A stretch of 13,646 nucleotides of DNA, from the NCBI GenBank assembly GCA_015679605.1, contig JAAAVE010000022.1, positions 34,350 through 47,995 on the forward strand. Reading direction: 5' to 3'. Below the pieces are notes generated by a model that saw only the letters and a program-made list of their open reading frames with translations, was not told the DNA's origin and ran no database searches. The DNA comes from Podila epigama. Lineage: Eukaryota; Mortierellomycota; Mortierellomycetes; Mortierellales; Mortierellaceae. Both the position numbers and the translations under genes were made by a program. This document shows positions 1 to 8,999 of the stretch, piece after piece; within the stretch, counting starts at the first letter, position 1; each line of letters starts with the position of its first letter.

Positions 1-743
1 TATACGTTTCGGGGTCAAGAAAAAAAAAAAAAAAAGAAAATGGATGTTGGGGGCACGGGTTGATCGGGTTGGGCGTTGCGTTGCATTGCCATTGGCAATG
101 GTATTCCTTTGAGCTATCAGATGCGCGTTTGGTTACTTGTCGAGCGGACCTTTTTCTCTCTCTTTCTCGCGCTCACACACACACACACATACACGTACAC
201 AAACGCATACACACAAAGTGGGCTCCTCTAGTCGCCAGAGACCAGAGAGAGAACCCACCATGTTCCCAATTCAGAGTCATGCCATTTGAAATGTATTGTA
301 TCGATCAGATGGCGTTGTATTGTATTACAACAGGCGACTGTTCTCTGCAGCATAGTTGGCAGGTCAACACCCAACTTTCATCTCCAGCTGCAGGGCCCAA
401 GAAAAGGCAAAAGGAAAAATGTAACAAGGAATGAAAAGAGAACATACACGCGAGAACTGAACCTTGACGATGAATCAGGCTTATTAATTGTGAGTAACAT
501 TGGCATGCATCATCAGACAGAAACTTTGAAGGAGGGCTAGAACCAAAGAGCGAGAAGAAGAAGAAGAAAAAAAAAAAAAAAGTGGCATGCGATGGGGCCA
601 GGGAGAGACGAGACATGCTTTCTCTGACATCGTTGTTCTTGGGCCCATCTGTTTGTTCAACGTAGCACATCTGCAGGTCACAATGCTTTTCATGAGAATT
701 CTAGGAGACGGACCCTGAACAACAATTCAACATCTTGATGGTA

Positions 744-783
744 AAAACATGAAAACAGGAAAACATGAAAACAGGAAAACATG
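744..783. repeat. 16-bp tandem repeat (2.4 copies)
   Basis: The unit AAAACATGAAAACAGG is repeated head-to-tail with a partial third copy. It is a short local duplication in intergenic DNA with no evident function. Confidence 0.75.
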
Positions 784-847
784 GAAAATATCATGCCAGC
801 TACTTATTCTACTACTGACTCTACTGCCTGCTAAAGACGCAAAGCAA

Positions 848-876
848 GACAGATGACAGATGACAGATGACAGATG
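848..876. repeat. GACAGAT tandem repeat (4 copies)
   Basis: Four perfect copies of the 7-bp unit GACAGAT follow one another in intergenic DNA. This is a minisatellite-like expansion. Confidence 0.85.
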
Positions 877-1050
877 CTGCACAAACGGGTAAATAAATTA
901 TCGCTACGCCATGTAACTGATAGTTTTTTACCTGGGTCATTAGCAAAAAAAAGGTTTGTTTGTTTTTATTTTTTGCGTTCACACGTTCTCTCTCCAAGAG
1001 GTCGTTCTTCGTTTCCCTTTTGCCTCGATGTTTGTTTTGTTTGTTGTCTG

Positions 1051-1072
1051 TCTTGTCTTGTCTTGTCTTGTC
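1051..1072. repeat. TCTTG pentanucleotide microsatellite
   Basis: Four perfect copies of TCTTG lie inside a wider pyrimidine-rich tract. The tract is intergenic and no role is evident. Confidence 0.85.
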
Positions 1073-1374
1073 ATATTGTTGTCATTGAACATACTGCGTG
1101 TACACCTCGAGTACATACCGTTCTGCAGCAAAGTCGGTGCTCGAACTCTATCAAGTCTCTTACTTTAATTGCTTCTCACTGCAAAAAACAAGGTTGGTTT
1201 TGTTCTGTTCGTCCTTGTGTGTGTGTGGTTGTGAAAACGGTTGTACAAAACCAAATGTGCACTACGTACGATCTGATAACCAACCAACCCACTTACTCAC
1301 ACACGCTCTCTTTTTGTTACCCTGTCAAAATGCTGAGTTATCAGATGCGGCGAATTGAGGCATTTTTGTATGGG

Positions 1375-1510
1375 TATTTTTGCCTGTCTGGTTGGTTGCC
1401 TGCTTGGATGTCTGTCGGCTTGCTTGTCTGTCAGCCTATTTGCCTGTCAGGTTGATTGTCAGGTTGGTTGTCTGTCTGTCTGCCTATTGGCCTGCCAAAC
1501 CTGTCAACCA
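1375..1510. repeat. Degenerate T/G-rich repeat tract (TGCCTGTC / GGTTG words)
   Basis: The plus strand is built from diverged copies of the words CTGTC, TGCCTG, GGTTG and TTGCCTG over about 130 bp, with very little A. It looks like a decayed minisatellite. Its open frames give only Cys/Leu-rich low-complexity peptides and are not credible genes. Confidence 0.6.
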
Positions 1511-3025
1511 ACTTTCCTCATACTAGTGGCAACTGGTCGACCCCCCCTCCCTCACTCACCATGTCAGCCCTCAATGGTCGTATCACCCCCATAAAATTTA
1601 AAGTACATCTTGTAGAATTGAAAACGCTCAGCAGCAGCTTTTGCTTGATCGGGTTCTGATCGGACGTCAAACAGCGTTCATGCAGCACCCTGTTCATGTT
1701 GCCATTTGGTGCCACCTTCATTGTGGTCTAGATCGCTTCATCTGAACACAGACTTACCTAAAGCACTTCTACTATTCGACTAAAGTAATCATGGCTGACA
1801 AAAAAGAATATGACGACTGACCCATTCCTATCAGATCTTCCAGTCGTTCCTTGCATTTTGGATGTTCAATTGTGAGCAAGAGAGGGAAATAGTCGGAACA
1901 ATAGATTTTGTAGCACCCATGCTCATCCTTGGATCAAAAAAACAAAAAAAAAAAAATGTATGCAGCATGCCAGCCACCGTTTTGAATGCCACCTTTCATC
2001 ATGCATTGAAGAAAACTCTAATCCATGACTCCAGTCCATCCATGAGAAGCATCCATCTTCGCCCTCCCCCCCGCCCGGTTGTCCAAAAGTGGCCATCGTT
2101 ATTTGAAAAAGGAGCTAAGCTCTTTTCTCTCGCTCCCTACTACACATTCCAGCTGTATGGTTGGGGCAGGTCAATCTGAGTGAATCCTAACGTTCATTTT
2201 GAAGTTGATTCGTTACCGTTCATACACTCAGTAGAATACCTACGAAGACATTCACATTCGGTGAAATATCTACGAGATGGCTTTATTATTCCTCCATTTA
2301 CACATCACAGGGTAAAATCCCCTCCCCACAAAAAAAAGACAGCTCTAGGCAGCGCATGATGAATTCTTATCAGATCTTGGCTGCATGTATACCATGCGCA
2401 TTTCAAGACAACAAAACTACAGAAAACAGATCGAAAAAGCCCTTCTCGTACTTAATTCCCCGACTTTGCTTCTAGATCCTCATGGATGGTCGAAGGGGCG
2501 CATGTTGCTATGACTCTTACAATGAACATACCCCCATCTGTCAAAGCCTAGGCATCTATATACAAATTCGCGTCAAATGGTCATATGGTAGAATGGCAAG
2601 TCAGCATATCATCGTGGGAAGAAAAAAACGGATTGTTCTTTGAACGAGTGCGAGTAAAGTTGCTTCATTCTTGTGATACGAACCAGCACTTTGCGAGCCG
2701 ATGTCATTGTGCAAATCCTTTGGCAACTTGAGGGTGTGCATGGTTTTGCAGCAATACAGAAGTGAAGTGAGTATCCGGCTGTCCTTAGTATATTTTCTAT
2801 AGCCACTATGTATCGTCTCACATAGCAGTTCGACTTTACAGTTTGCTTACTCTCAATGATGCGATGGCTTCGTTCCATTGGGACATGACTGTGTGTATTC
2901 TGAGCGTCGTTTGATAAAGAAGAGCCCTGAATGTTTTCTCAATCATCTTGCACGTTCACGGTAATTTTTTCTCGAAGAAACATCCTGTTCATCAATCGGT
3001 CATAAGGCTTCAAAAGACAACGTTA

Positions 3026-3068
3026 GATGACTGAGAGATGACTAGGGGATGACTAGGATGACTAGGAG
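3026..3068. repeat. GATGACTAGG-type tandem repeat
   Basis: About four imperfect copies of GATGACTAGG (unit 9-11 bp) follow one another, roughly 540 bp upstream of the COQ3 start. The repeats differ mainly in the number of G residues, as expected from replication slippage. Confidence 0.7.
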
Positions 3069-3377
3069 AAGAATAAGTTTCCGCGCCATATTGTGTGGAA
3101 GAGCTACCACTATGTACAGAGACATGAACGAACAAGTATATCAGAACCTCCAACCGAGTTTTTCTTTTGTCCATGAGTGAATTGCCTAAGGCTGACCTGT
3201 TGTCCATTCGTTGCCTATTGGAAGTAGCTTGGCATAGTCGCATAATCTTGGCAATTATATTGGGTAAAGACTCTGCGTCGATACATGCTTCTGTTGTCAT
3301 CCACTTCGTTTGTTGAGCTGGAAATTAAGGAGCGCGCACTTTTTCATTTTCCTGCATGTGCTGGAAGAAAAACAGCC

Positions 3378-3422
3378 TGCGCTGGTTTGGAAACAGCGTG
3401 AGCTGTTTGTCCAACCAGCGCA
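3378..3422 (+). other. Strong inverted repeat / hairpin upstream of COQ3
   Basis: The left arm 3378-3387 (TGCGCTGGTT) is perfectly complementary to 3413-3422 (AACCAGCGCA). Inside it, 3391-3397 (AAACAGC) pairs perfectly with 3402-3408 (GCTGTTT), and GG at 3389-3390 can pair with CC at 3411-3412, leaving small bulges. The loop is GTGA closed by C-G, which in plus-strand RNA would be a GNRA tetraloop. Read on the minus strand the loop is not GNRA, so the plus strand is the likelier structured RNA. It lies about 180 bp before the preferred COQ3 start, so it may be in the promoter or the 5' leader. It could also be a small mobile-element relic. The pairing is directly visible; any function is inferred. 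Confidence 0.7.
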
Positions 3423-3601
3423 AACCGTTGTTAAAACCAGCTCCAGCTGTTAAGAATAGAGACCGACCCCTTAACAAGGTGGTAGCGGCTCTTCCCTTGC
3501 GTCTGATCAACACACCTACACATTCGCACATTCACCTTCAAACTAGAGACACATTGCTTCCAACCGCATTCAATCCAAACCTCGGGGGGAACAAAAAAAT
3601 A

Positions 3602-5020
3602 ATGTCAATGGTCAACATGCATAGGGTTGTCAACACGATTTCAAGAATCGGAACCAACCAGCTACATTCGTCCCTTTCAGTATCAACGAGGCGATCAGTT
3701 CAACCTTGCAAATCTATTATTCGCGCCACCACTTTTGCTCCGATCACACACCAGCGGTGGTTGGCAACTACTACAGTGACCCGACATCAGCATCAAGATC
3801 AGAGTCAGCAAAGCAACAACAACAACATTAGCGATTCTAAATCAGGTTCAGAATCTGTATATACTGTCAACAAGGATGAGATTGCAAAGTTTGCAGCAAT
3901 GTCGGACGAGTGGTGGGCTCCACAGGGTCCTTTCAAAATGCTACACCTTATGAACCCACCACGGATCCGGTATATTCGTAACCGTCTTGAAGCCTCGGGT
4001 GCCATCCCCCCGGTTTCGACATTGGCTCCAGACACGCGTGCCCGTTTCCCACTTCAAGGGTTAATGATCTTGGACGTTGGCTGTGGAGGAGGTCTTTTGG
4101 CAGAGGTATGCACCTACTTTTTCTCTTTTTGTCGTTACTTTTATTTTTCTTTTGCTTTATCGAGAGCATAATGACTTCTCAGGTTTTTAACCAACACTGC
4201 GACGAATGTATGTAGGCGCTTGCTCGACTTGGCGCTCAAGTCACAGGACTGGATGCGTCATTGGAAAATATTGAGATGGCAAAGATTCATGCCAAAAAGG
4301 ATCCACTGCTCAACGGAGGATCACCAGGGTCCCTCGAGTATCGTCATCAGACAGCTGGTAAGACATGAATCCGCAAATGCCATAGTGATATATCAGGTGC
4401 CAAAGTTTTTTTGTTTACTCATATTTTTTTTTTTTTTTTATTTTTTTTATTACTTCTTTGCTTAGAGCAATTGCTGGAACAAGGACTGCAGTTTGATGTT
4501 GTTTGTTCAATGGAGGTCATTGAGCACGTTGAGAACCCAGCTGGGTTCCTCACTGTTCTTGGAAAGCTTGTAAAGGTAAGAGAGAGAGAGAGAGACAAGT
4601 AGGATATCACTGGTCATGGAAACAAATCGTCAAAACAAGCTAGTCTTACCACCTTGTCGCCATTCCTTTTTTTTTTTGTAGCCCAATGGCGACCTGATTC
4701 TGTCGACAATGTCAAGGACACCTCTTGCATACTTTTTGACTGTTTTCACTGCAGAACATGTGCTCAGGATGGTTCCAGTAGGCACACATCATTGGTCAAA
4801 ATACATCACCCCCAAGGAGCTTGAGCAAGGTGTTCGGGACCTGGCTGGTTGTGAGGTGTTGAACATTCAAGGCATCGGATTTAACCCCTTATCAGGACAA
4901 TGGGAGCTTACTCGCAGTCAGTCATCTGAACAACCGTCAGGTATCCTTGCCAGCATCGGAGCATCCTTTGCTGAGAGTGTCAATTACTTTTTGGCCGCCA
5001 AGAAAACATCTACACCATAA
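3602..5020 (+). CDS. COQ3: Ubiquinone biosynthesis O-methyltransferase Coq3, mitochondrial (4 exons)
   Basis: Exons are 3602-4105, 4216-4357, 4466-4575 and 4682-5020, giving 364 residues, close to human COQ3 and longer than yeast. The introns (110, 108 and 106 bp) are all GT-AG. Coq3 performs the two SAM-dependent O-methylations of coenzyme Q synthesis at the matrix side of the inner mitochondrial membrane. Residues 1 to about 55 are rich in Arg, Ser and Thr and nearly free of acidic residues, as in a mitochondrial presequence. The family segment SDEWWAPQGPFKMLHLMNP is at 101-119, SAM motif I LDVGCGGG at 157-164 and the acidic residue after strand 2 at D181 (TGLDAS). SMEVIEHVENP is at 230-240, and THHWSKYITP is in exon 4. 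The 3602 ATG has A at -3 and begins the presequence. An in-frame ATG at 3356 would add 82 residues but has a poor context and would bury the presequence. The gene converges on CAC1. Confidence 0.95.
4581..4596 (+). repeat. GA microsatellite beside a COQ3 splice donor
   Basis: A run of GA dinucleotides starts within the donor region of the third COQ3 intron (donor GTAAGA at 4576). Length changes here could affect the donor surroundings, but the GT and the first intron bases are canonical. Confidence 0.7.
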
Positions 5021-5022
5021 TC

Positions 5023-5028
5023 AATAAA
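5023..5028 (+). terminator. AATAAA poly(A) signal of COQ3
   Basis: A canonical AATAAA begins 3 bp after the COQ3 stop codon. It is very close to the stop, so the 3' UTR may be short, or a later site may be used. Several A-runs and T-runs follow before the CAC1 end. Confidence 0.55.
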
Positions 5029-5210
5029 GACAGCATTGGCAAGCATGTATCACTATACAAAAAAAAAAAAACTATGCATGTTCTGATATATTGTCAACAT
5101 GTCATAACTAATTCAAATCTCTCAATGATGTCCTCTTTTTTTTTTCGCGTTTTACAGTGTCGAGATGATAGCAGTTCTTTTTTATAACAAAAAATTGACC
5201 GGTGTACAGT

Positions 5211-8200
5211 CTAGATGACAACAGGAGCTGAAGCAACCATACTTGACTCTGGTGCATGAAACATGTCCATGCCGAGACCGTAGTCTAATTACATTTTTTT
5301 GGTGGACAGAGCAAGAGAGTGTATTTGTCAGTAGTTGTCAATACAAATCGCTCATGTACGTCAAAGAAACGAAAGAGAGAGAGAGAGAGAGAGGAATATG
5401 TCGTACCTCCAATGAACTCGATGTGGTATGGTTCCAATGCAGGATGTACGGATTGCTCGCCAAGAATGGTTTCAAACACTGGCCCTAATATGATAGGCGT
5501 CATGAGCGCAACGAGTGGCTATGTGAATCAGAACAAAGAACATGGTTGCGGTTAATATCCAAACAAAAAAAATAAGTCCCCCCCGTGACCACTCCTGCTT
5601 GACCTTGAGAAAGACAAGACAATACAAAATAAACAAAAGAATCCTTACCCGCTTCGTCTCCTTGCTTCGTTTTACAGAGTCTCCCTTGATTCCTCCATCT
5701 TCACCAGCATCCAATCCTTCATCCTCAGAGAGATATCCTTCGGGGACTAGCCAGTCATCCTATCATACCATGTTTCGTCAACAATGAAAGAAAAAGAAAA
5801 AGAAAAAGAAAAAGAAAACATCAATGACCATTCTTGAAAACAATACATTCTTTACAACACAAAACATAATAAAAGAGTGCAATATAATTACCTCCTCCTC
5901 TTGATCACTTCCCAAGTCATCCGCGTCTTCTTCATCGTCATCACTCTTACACTCTTCACCTTCCTCATCCTCTTCCCATTCAGCCTCACTGTCAAAATCG
6001 TATTCAATCAGCTTGGTATCTTTTCCAAGGAATCGCCTTCCTGTAATATGCTTGCTCCTCTTGGACCAAGTACCTAATTGTAGCAACAGATGTCACTTGT
6101 CAGAATGAAAAGAAACCACACCATAACCCTGCTTGAACAAGAAAATAAAGAGACGCGACATACCATAGTACGCAGGTCGATAATTCTCAGCAAACTGGAG
6201 TAGTCGCATCCGAAGCGCTGGAATCTCTTTCCAGGTCAGGACCTGATCCAAGGCACCGTCTCCGTCCTGAAGCAAGGCCCCAGAATGCATCAGCTCCTTC
6301 ACTGTCATTTGACGGTAATGAGGTGGTAGCTTCTTCTTGGCCTTTTGCTGAGCCTCACTTGACTGATCCTCTCCATTAGATTTTCGACAGAACAAGGTTG
6401 CCAGTATTGCCTTGGCACTCTTAACATCCACTGTTGGCACTTGATCATCTACATCCATATCGTTGTCTGATGATATGATGACTTGTCGGTCAAACTCTGG
6501 TAGCGACAGTTGTTTTGCGAAGCGGTTGATGGGCGCCATGATGGTACTCTTTTTAATATGAAATGGGTGGAACAATTCCGACAGACAGGATAGCGAGGCA
6601 TCTTTCTTGGCCTGCAACTGTGATGCTTCCTTCTTGGCTGTCGTCGGCGTAGCTGGTTTGAAAAAGCCAACAAATCGCTCCGAGGTCTACAATACAACAA
6701 AATCGCGTCGAATTGGAATGAATGGAATCGAGAGGAAAAAAGAGAAAGAAAACGAAAAAGAAGAAAGAAAGAAAGAAAGAAAAATGGAAAAATGGTCAGA
6801 CCACATTATACAAATTCAACAGTCATGAAAACACCTCTCAAAAACAATGAAAACATATTGATACGTTACCTGCTTCTTGGTCTCCTCTCGCTGAAGTCTC
6901 TCTGCCTCCCTCAAATCCTTTTCATGCTGACGCTCCGCCAATTTGCGTTCCTTCTCCAGACGACGTTCCTCTTTTGCCTCGGCATCTTTTCTCTTTTGTT
7001 CGGATTCCCTCTTTTTCACTTCAATCTCTTGAAGCTTACTCTCAAGGACGGCAGGATCGACCGTAGCCTCGACCGTACCTTGACCCTCCAAGAGGCCTGT
7101 CGCGTCAAGCATCTTGGGGACGAGTGCGAGGTCAGTCTCTTTTGATATCTTTGTCTTGGATACCAAGTCACTGTCAATTTCCATGAGATCGCCTCCCATA
7201 GATGTTCTATTCCGTTTGGTAGATGTCGGCATGCTGCTCTCTGGGGCCGCTGCCCTAGAAGCAGGACTTGGTGCGGGGCAAACCTCTTCCTGCTGCTTCC
7301 GATCCAGTAACAGGAACCAGGCTGTCAAGGCTGCAGAGGCTTCCATTCTCTTACTCCGTCGTTTGATGGCTGCTGCCTTCATGTCTGGCGGGAAATAACG
7401 ATCAATATCCTGTACCTCCCACCGATATACTGAGAGATTGGGGGGAGTGGCTGACATGGGAAAGGGGATATTTGAGACAGACACTCCATAGTTGACCCTC
7501 TGCGCCACAGCTTGGATAGCCTCAATAATGGCTGATGTCGAGACTGTTGTTGCGCCACGACGATGGCGAGATTCTGAAGTACTATCGCCAACGACATCAA
7601 TGTCCATGGATTCAGACTTTGTTTCTCCTGCTGAATATTGCCCGAAATCCTCAAAGGCTTCAAACTCCCGTGGACAAAGTGTCGCAAAGATGGTCACCAC
7701 CAGGTCTGCCAACGGAAGCTCGCTTTCTTCAGCTAGTTTGGCGATCAGGGCATAGTGATTTGACGGTATCCGAGTGATTTCTGCATGATCCGACTTTTCA
7801 ACGATACCCTCAGTGTCGCTACGGTCTTCCCTGTTCTGGATTGACTGACGATATTCGTGAAACTTGCAAAGATCAGCGATGGAAGAAGGGTGGCTCATGA
7901 ATCGAAGCTTGTTTTCAGTAATGGAGGCTTTGCCGTTCTTGATCCGGAACATGGAGGCCGAGTCAGTCTTATTGTATTTGCTCAACTGCGACATGGATCC
8001 CTGTGTTGTTAGCGTGCCAGCTTGGCTGCCCAAGTTAGCCTTGGTGGGTGGAGGTCCTGATCCTGATCCTGATCCAAATCCGAATCCGGATCCTGTTGAT
8101 GGTTGAGTATTAGTAGGTATCGTTGAAGGTTGTTGGACAAGAGGCTGTATTGACGGTTCTTCCAGGGCAGGTTGTGGCGTAGTGGTGGGTTCCGAGGTCA

Positions 8201-8669
8201 CGGTAGTCGTGGTCGCGGTCGTAGACGTGGCTGTGGTTGCCACCTTAGCCTTGGTCTTTGTGTTTGCCTTTGTCTTTGTCTTTTCTTTTTCAGTGACTGA
8301 GGTATTTGAAGGGTTGGTGGCGGGTGATGCTTTAGGTTTGGTTTTCAGAGAGGTTGAAGAGACAGTTGGAATTTCAACGGCCACCATCGTCTGGGACTCT
8401 GAAGCTAGTTTCTTCTTTTTCTTTTGCTTTTTGGGCGCCTCATTTGTCTGTGCTTGCTTCTCTGGTTGCTTCGATTGCTCTGGTTGCTTCGATTTCTCTG
8501 GTTGCTTCGATTTCTTTGGTTGCTTTGATTGCCCTGGCTGTTTCGATTGCTCTGGTTGCTTTGACTGTTCTGTGGAAGTGGTGGCTGAATCCTTTGTGAA
8601 GAAGGAGCTCAATGTTCGAGCCATGCCTGGCACTGACGCTGGAGCTGATGCCGATGATTTCGGAGGCAT
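5211..8669 (-). CDS. CAC1: Chromatin assembly factor 1 large subunit (p150/Cac1/Rlf2), 6 exons
   Basis: Exons in gene order are 8669-6870, 6686-6164, 6073-5892, 5759-5649, 5518-5407 and 5284-5211, giving 933 residues. Introns are 183, 90, 132, 130 and 122 bp, all GT-AG and phase-consistent. CAF-1 delivers new H3-H4 to PCNA-marked DNA during replication. A degenerate PCNA-binding motif, ARTLSSFF, is near residues 17-24. Six (Q/K)SKQP(E/G/K) hexapeptides follow at 35-70, then a Ser/Thr/Lys-rich disordered part with a Gly-Ser run near 200. A long charged helix typical of the KER domain occupies about 542-600, and a second FF motif, SERFVGFF, is at 602-609. The family signature RPAYYGTWSKRS spans the exon 2-3 junction (769-780), then the acidic ED segment with SEAEWEEDEEGEE (about 802-835), DDWLVPEGYLSEDEG (exon 4) and PLVALMTPIILGPVFE (exon 5). 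The first in-frame ATG has G at -3 and an in-frame stop lies upstream. The C-terminus is the least certain part. Confidence 0.92.
5778..5818 (-). repeat. GAAAAA hexanucleotide repeat in CAC1 intron 3
   Basis: About five copies of AGAAAA/GAAAAA on the plus strand give a TTTTTC-type pyrimidine run on the gene strand just before the exon 4 acceptor (AG at 5761-5760). It may act as an expanded polypyrimidine tract. Confidence 0.75.
6731..6785 (-). repeat. GAAA-type purine repeat in CAC1 intron 1
   Basis: A purine-rich run of GAAA/AGAAA units on the plus strand forms a long CT-rich tract on the gene strand, upstream of the exon 2 acceptor (AG at 6688-6687). This is the longest CAC1 intron (183 bp), and the repeat accounts for much of the extra length. 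Confidence 0.7.
8460..8567 (-). repeat. 18-bp coding tandem repeat: six SKQP hexapeptides in Cac1
   Basis: Residues 35-70 of the CAC1 product are six consecutive copies of the hexapeptide (Q/K)-S-K-Q-P-(E/G/K), encoded by diverged 18-bp units. The frame is kept through all copies. The repeat lies between the N-terminal PCNA-binding-like motif and a Lys-rich stretch, so it is probably a flexible, hydrophilic linker. Confidence 0.9.
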
Positions 8670-8849
8670 CGCACAAGTGAGAGATGTAAAGGGTGTCCGT
8701 TTTTTTAACCAGTGAAGATTGATGTTTGTGTTTACAAGAAAATATTATTTATATTGTATATGTGATTGTGATGGTGTTGTGATTGAAATTCGATTGTTCC
8801 TTGTTCAAGGTCAAAAAAAAAAAAAAAAAAGAAATCCAAAAATCCAAAA

Positions 8850-8857
8850 TCACGTGA
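8850..8857 (-). promoter_or_regulatory. TCACGTGA palindrome (E-box) upstream of CAC1
   Basis: An 8-bp perfect palindrome with a CACGTG core lies about 180 bp upstream of the CAC1 ATG, between CAC1 and the end of CKS1. CACGTG is the classical bHLH (Cbf1/Pho4-like) site in fungi. Binding here is inferred from the motif and position only. Confidence 0.4.
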
Positions 8858-8961
8858 TAACTACGGCCCTGTCCTTTCATGGTTTTCCATTTTGATATCT
8901 GAATAGAGGTATGAGAAGTGTGAAAAAGTCAGTTCTCTCTCTCTCTCTCACTATCTCACTT

Positions 8962-8967
8962 TTTATT
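8962..8967 (-). terminator. AATAAA-like poly(A) signal of CKS1
   Basis: On the gene strand an AATAAT run ending in AATAAA begins about 30 bp after the CKS1 stop codon. A pure CT/GA microsatellite (about 8935-8949) lies just beyond it. Confidence 0.45.
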
Positions 8968-8999
8968 ATTATTATTATTTTTGACAATAAATTTCCGAC

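Larger units (their letters stand above)
1..3355. other. Intergenic region, no supported gene
   Basis: I read both strands and found no reading frame with a recognisable protein motif or a chain of splice-compatible exons. The open frames here are short and run through low-complexity DNA. What can be seen is a poly-A run (20-35), a CA microsatellite (about 174-189), A/G-rich DNA (about 552-581), several short tandem repeats, a T/G-rich repetitive tract (about 1375-1510) and a GATGACTAGG-like array (about 3026-3068). One minus-strand frame (3300-3010, 96 codons) is slightly less repetitive but matches no family I know. The region may hold promoters, untranslated sequence or a non-coding RNA, but nothing in it decides between these. 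Confidence 0.6.

Noticed and set aside
874-1455. Plus-strand 193-codon frame
   Set aside because: It runs through TCTTG and CTGTC repeats, is rich in Cys and Leu from low complexity, and matches no family.
1862-2179. Plus-strand 105-codon frame
   Set aside because: No motif; it includes a poly-Lys stretch from an A-run and has no splice-compatible neighbours.
3010-3300. Minus-strand 96-codon frame
   Set aside because: No recognised domain. It ends in tandem repeat DNA, and a second frame over the same bases looks equally protein-like, so coding cannot be shown.
5472-5714. Membrane-like continuation (FFVWILTATMFFVLIH) of CAC1 exon 4
   Set aside because: It is an intron 4 read-through; the spliced frame gives the conserved PLVALMTPIILGPVFE instead.
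5778-6086. Minus-strand frame continuing past the acidic part of Cac1 into a Phe-rich tail
   Set aside because: The tail is intron 3 read through; the next exon (5759-5649) restores the family motif DDWLVPEGYLSEDEG.
8182-8715. Plus-strand 177-codon frame with repeated Cys-Phe-Asp-Cys units
   Set aside because: It is the antisense shadow of the SKQP repeat and Thr-rich part of CAC1; the minus-strand gene is supported by family motifs and splice phases.
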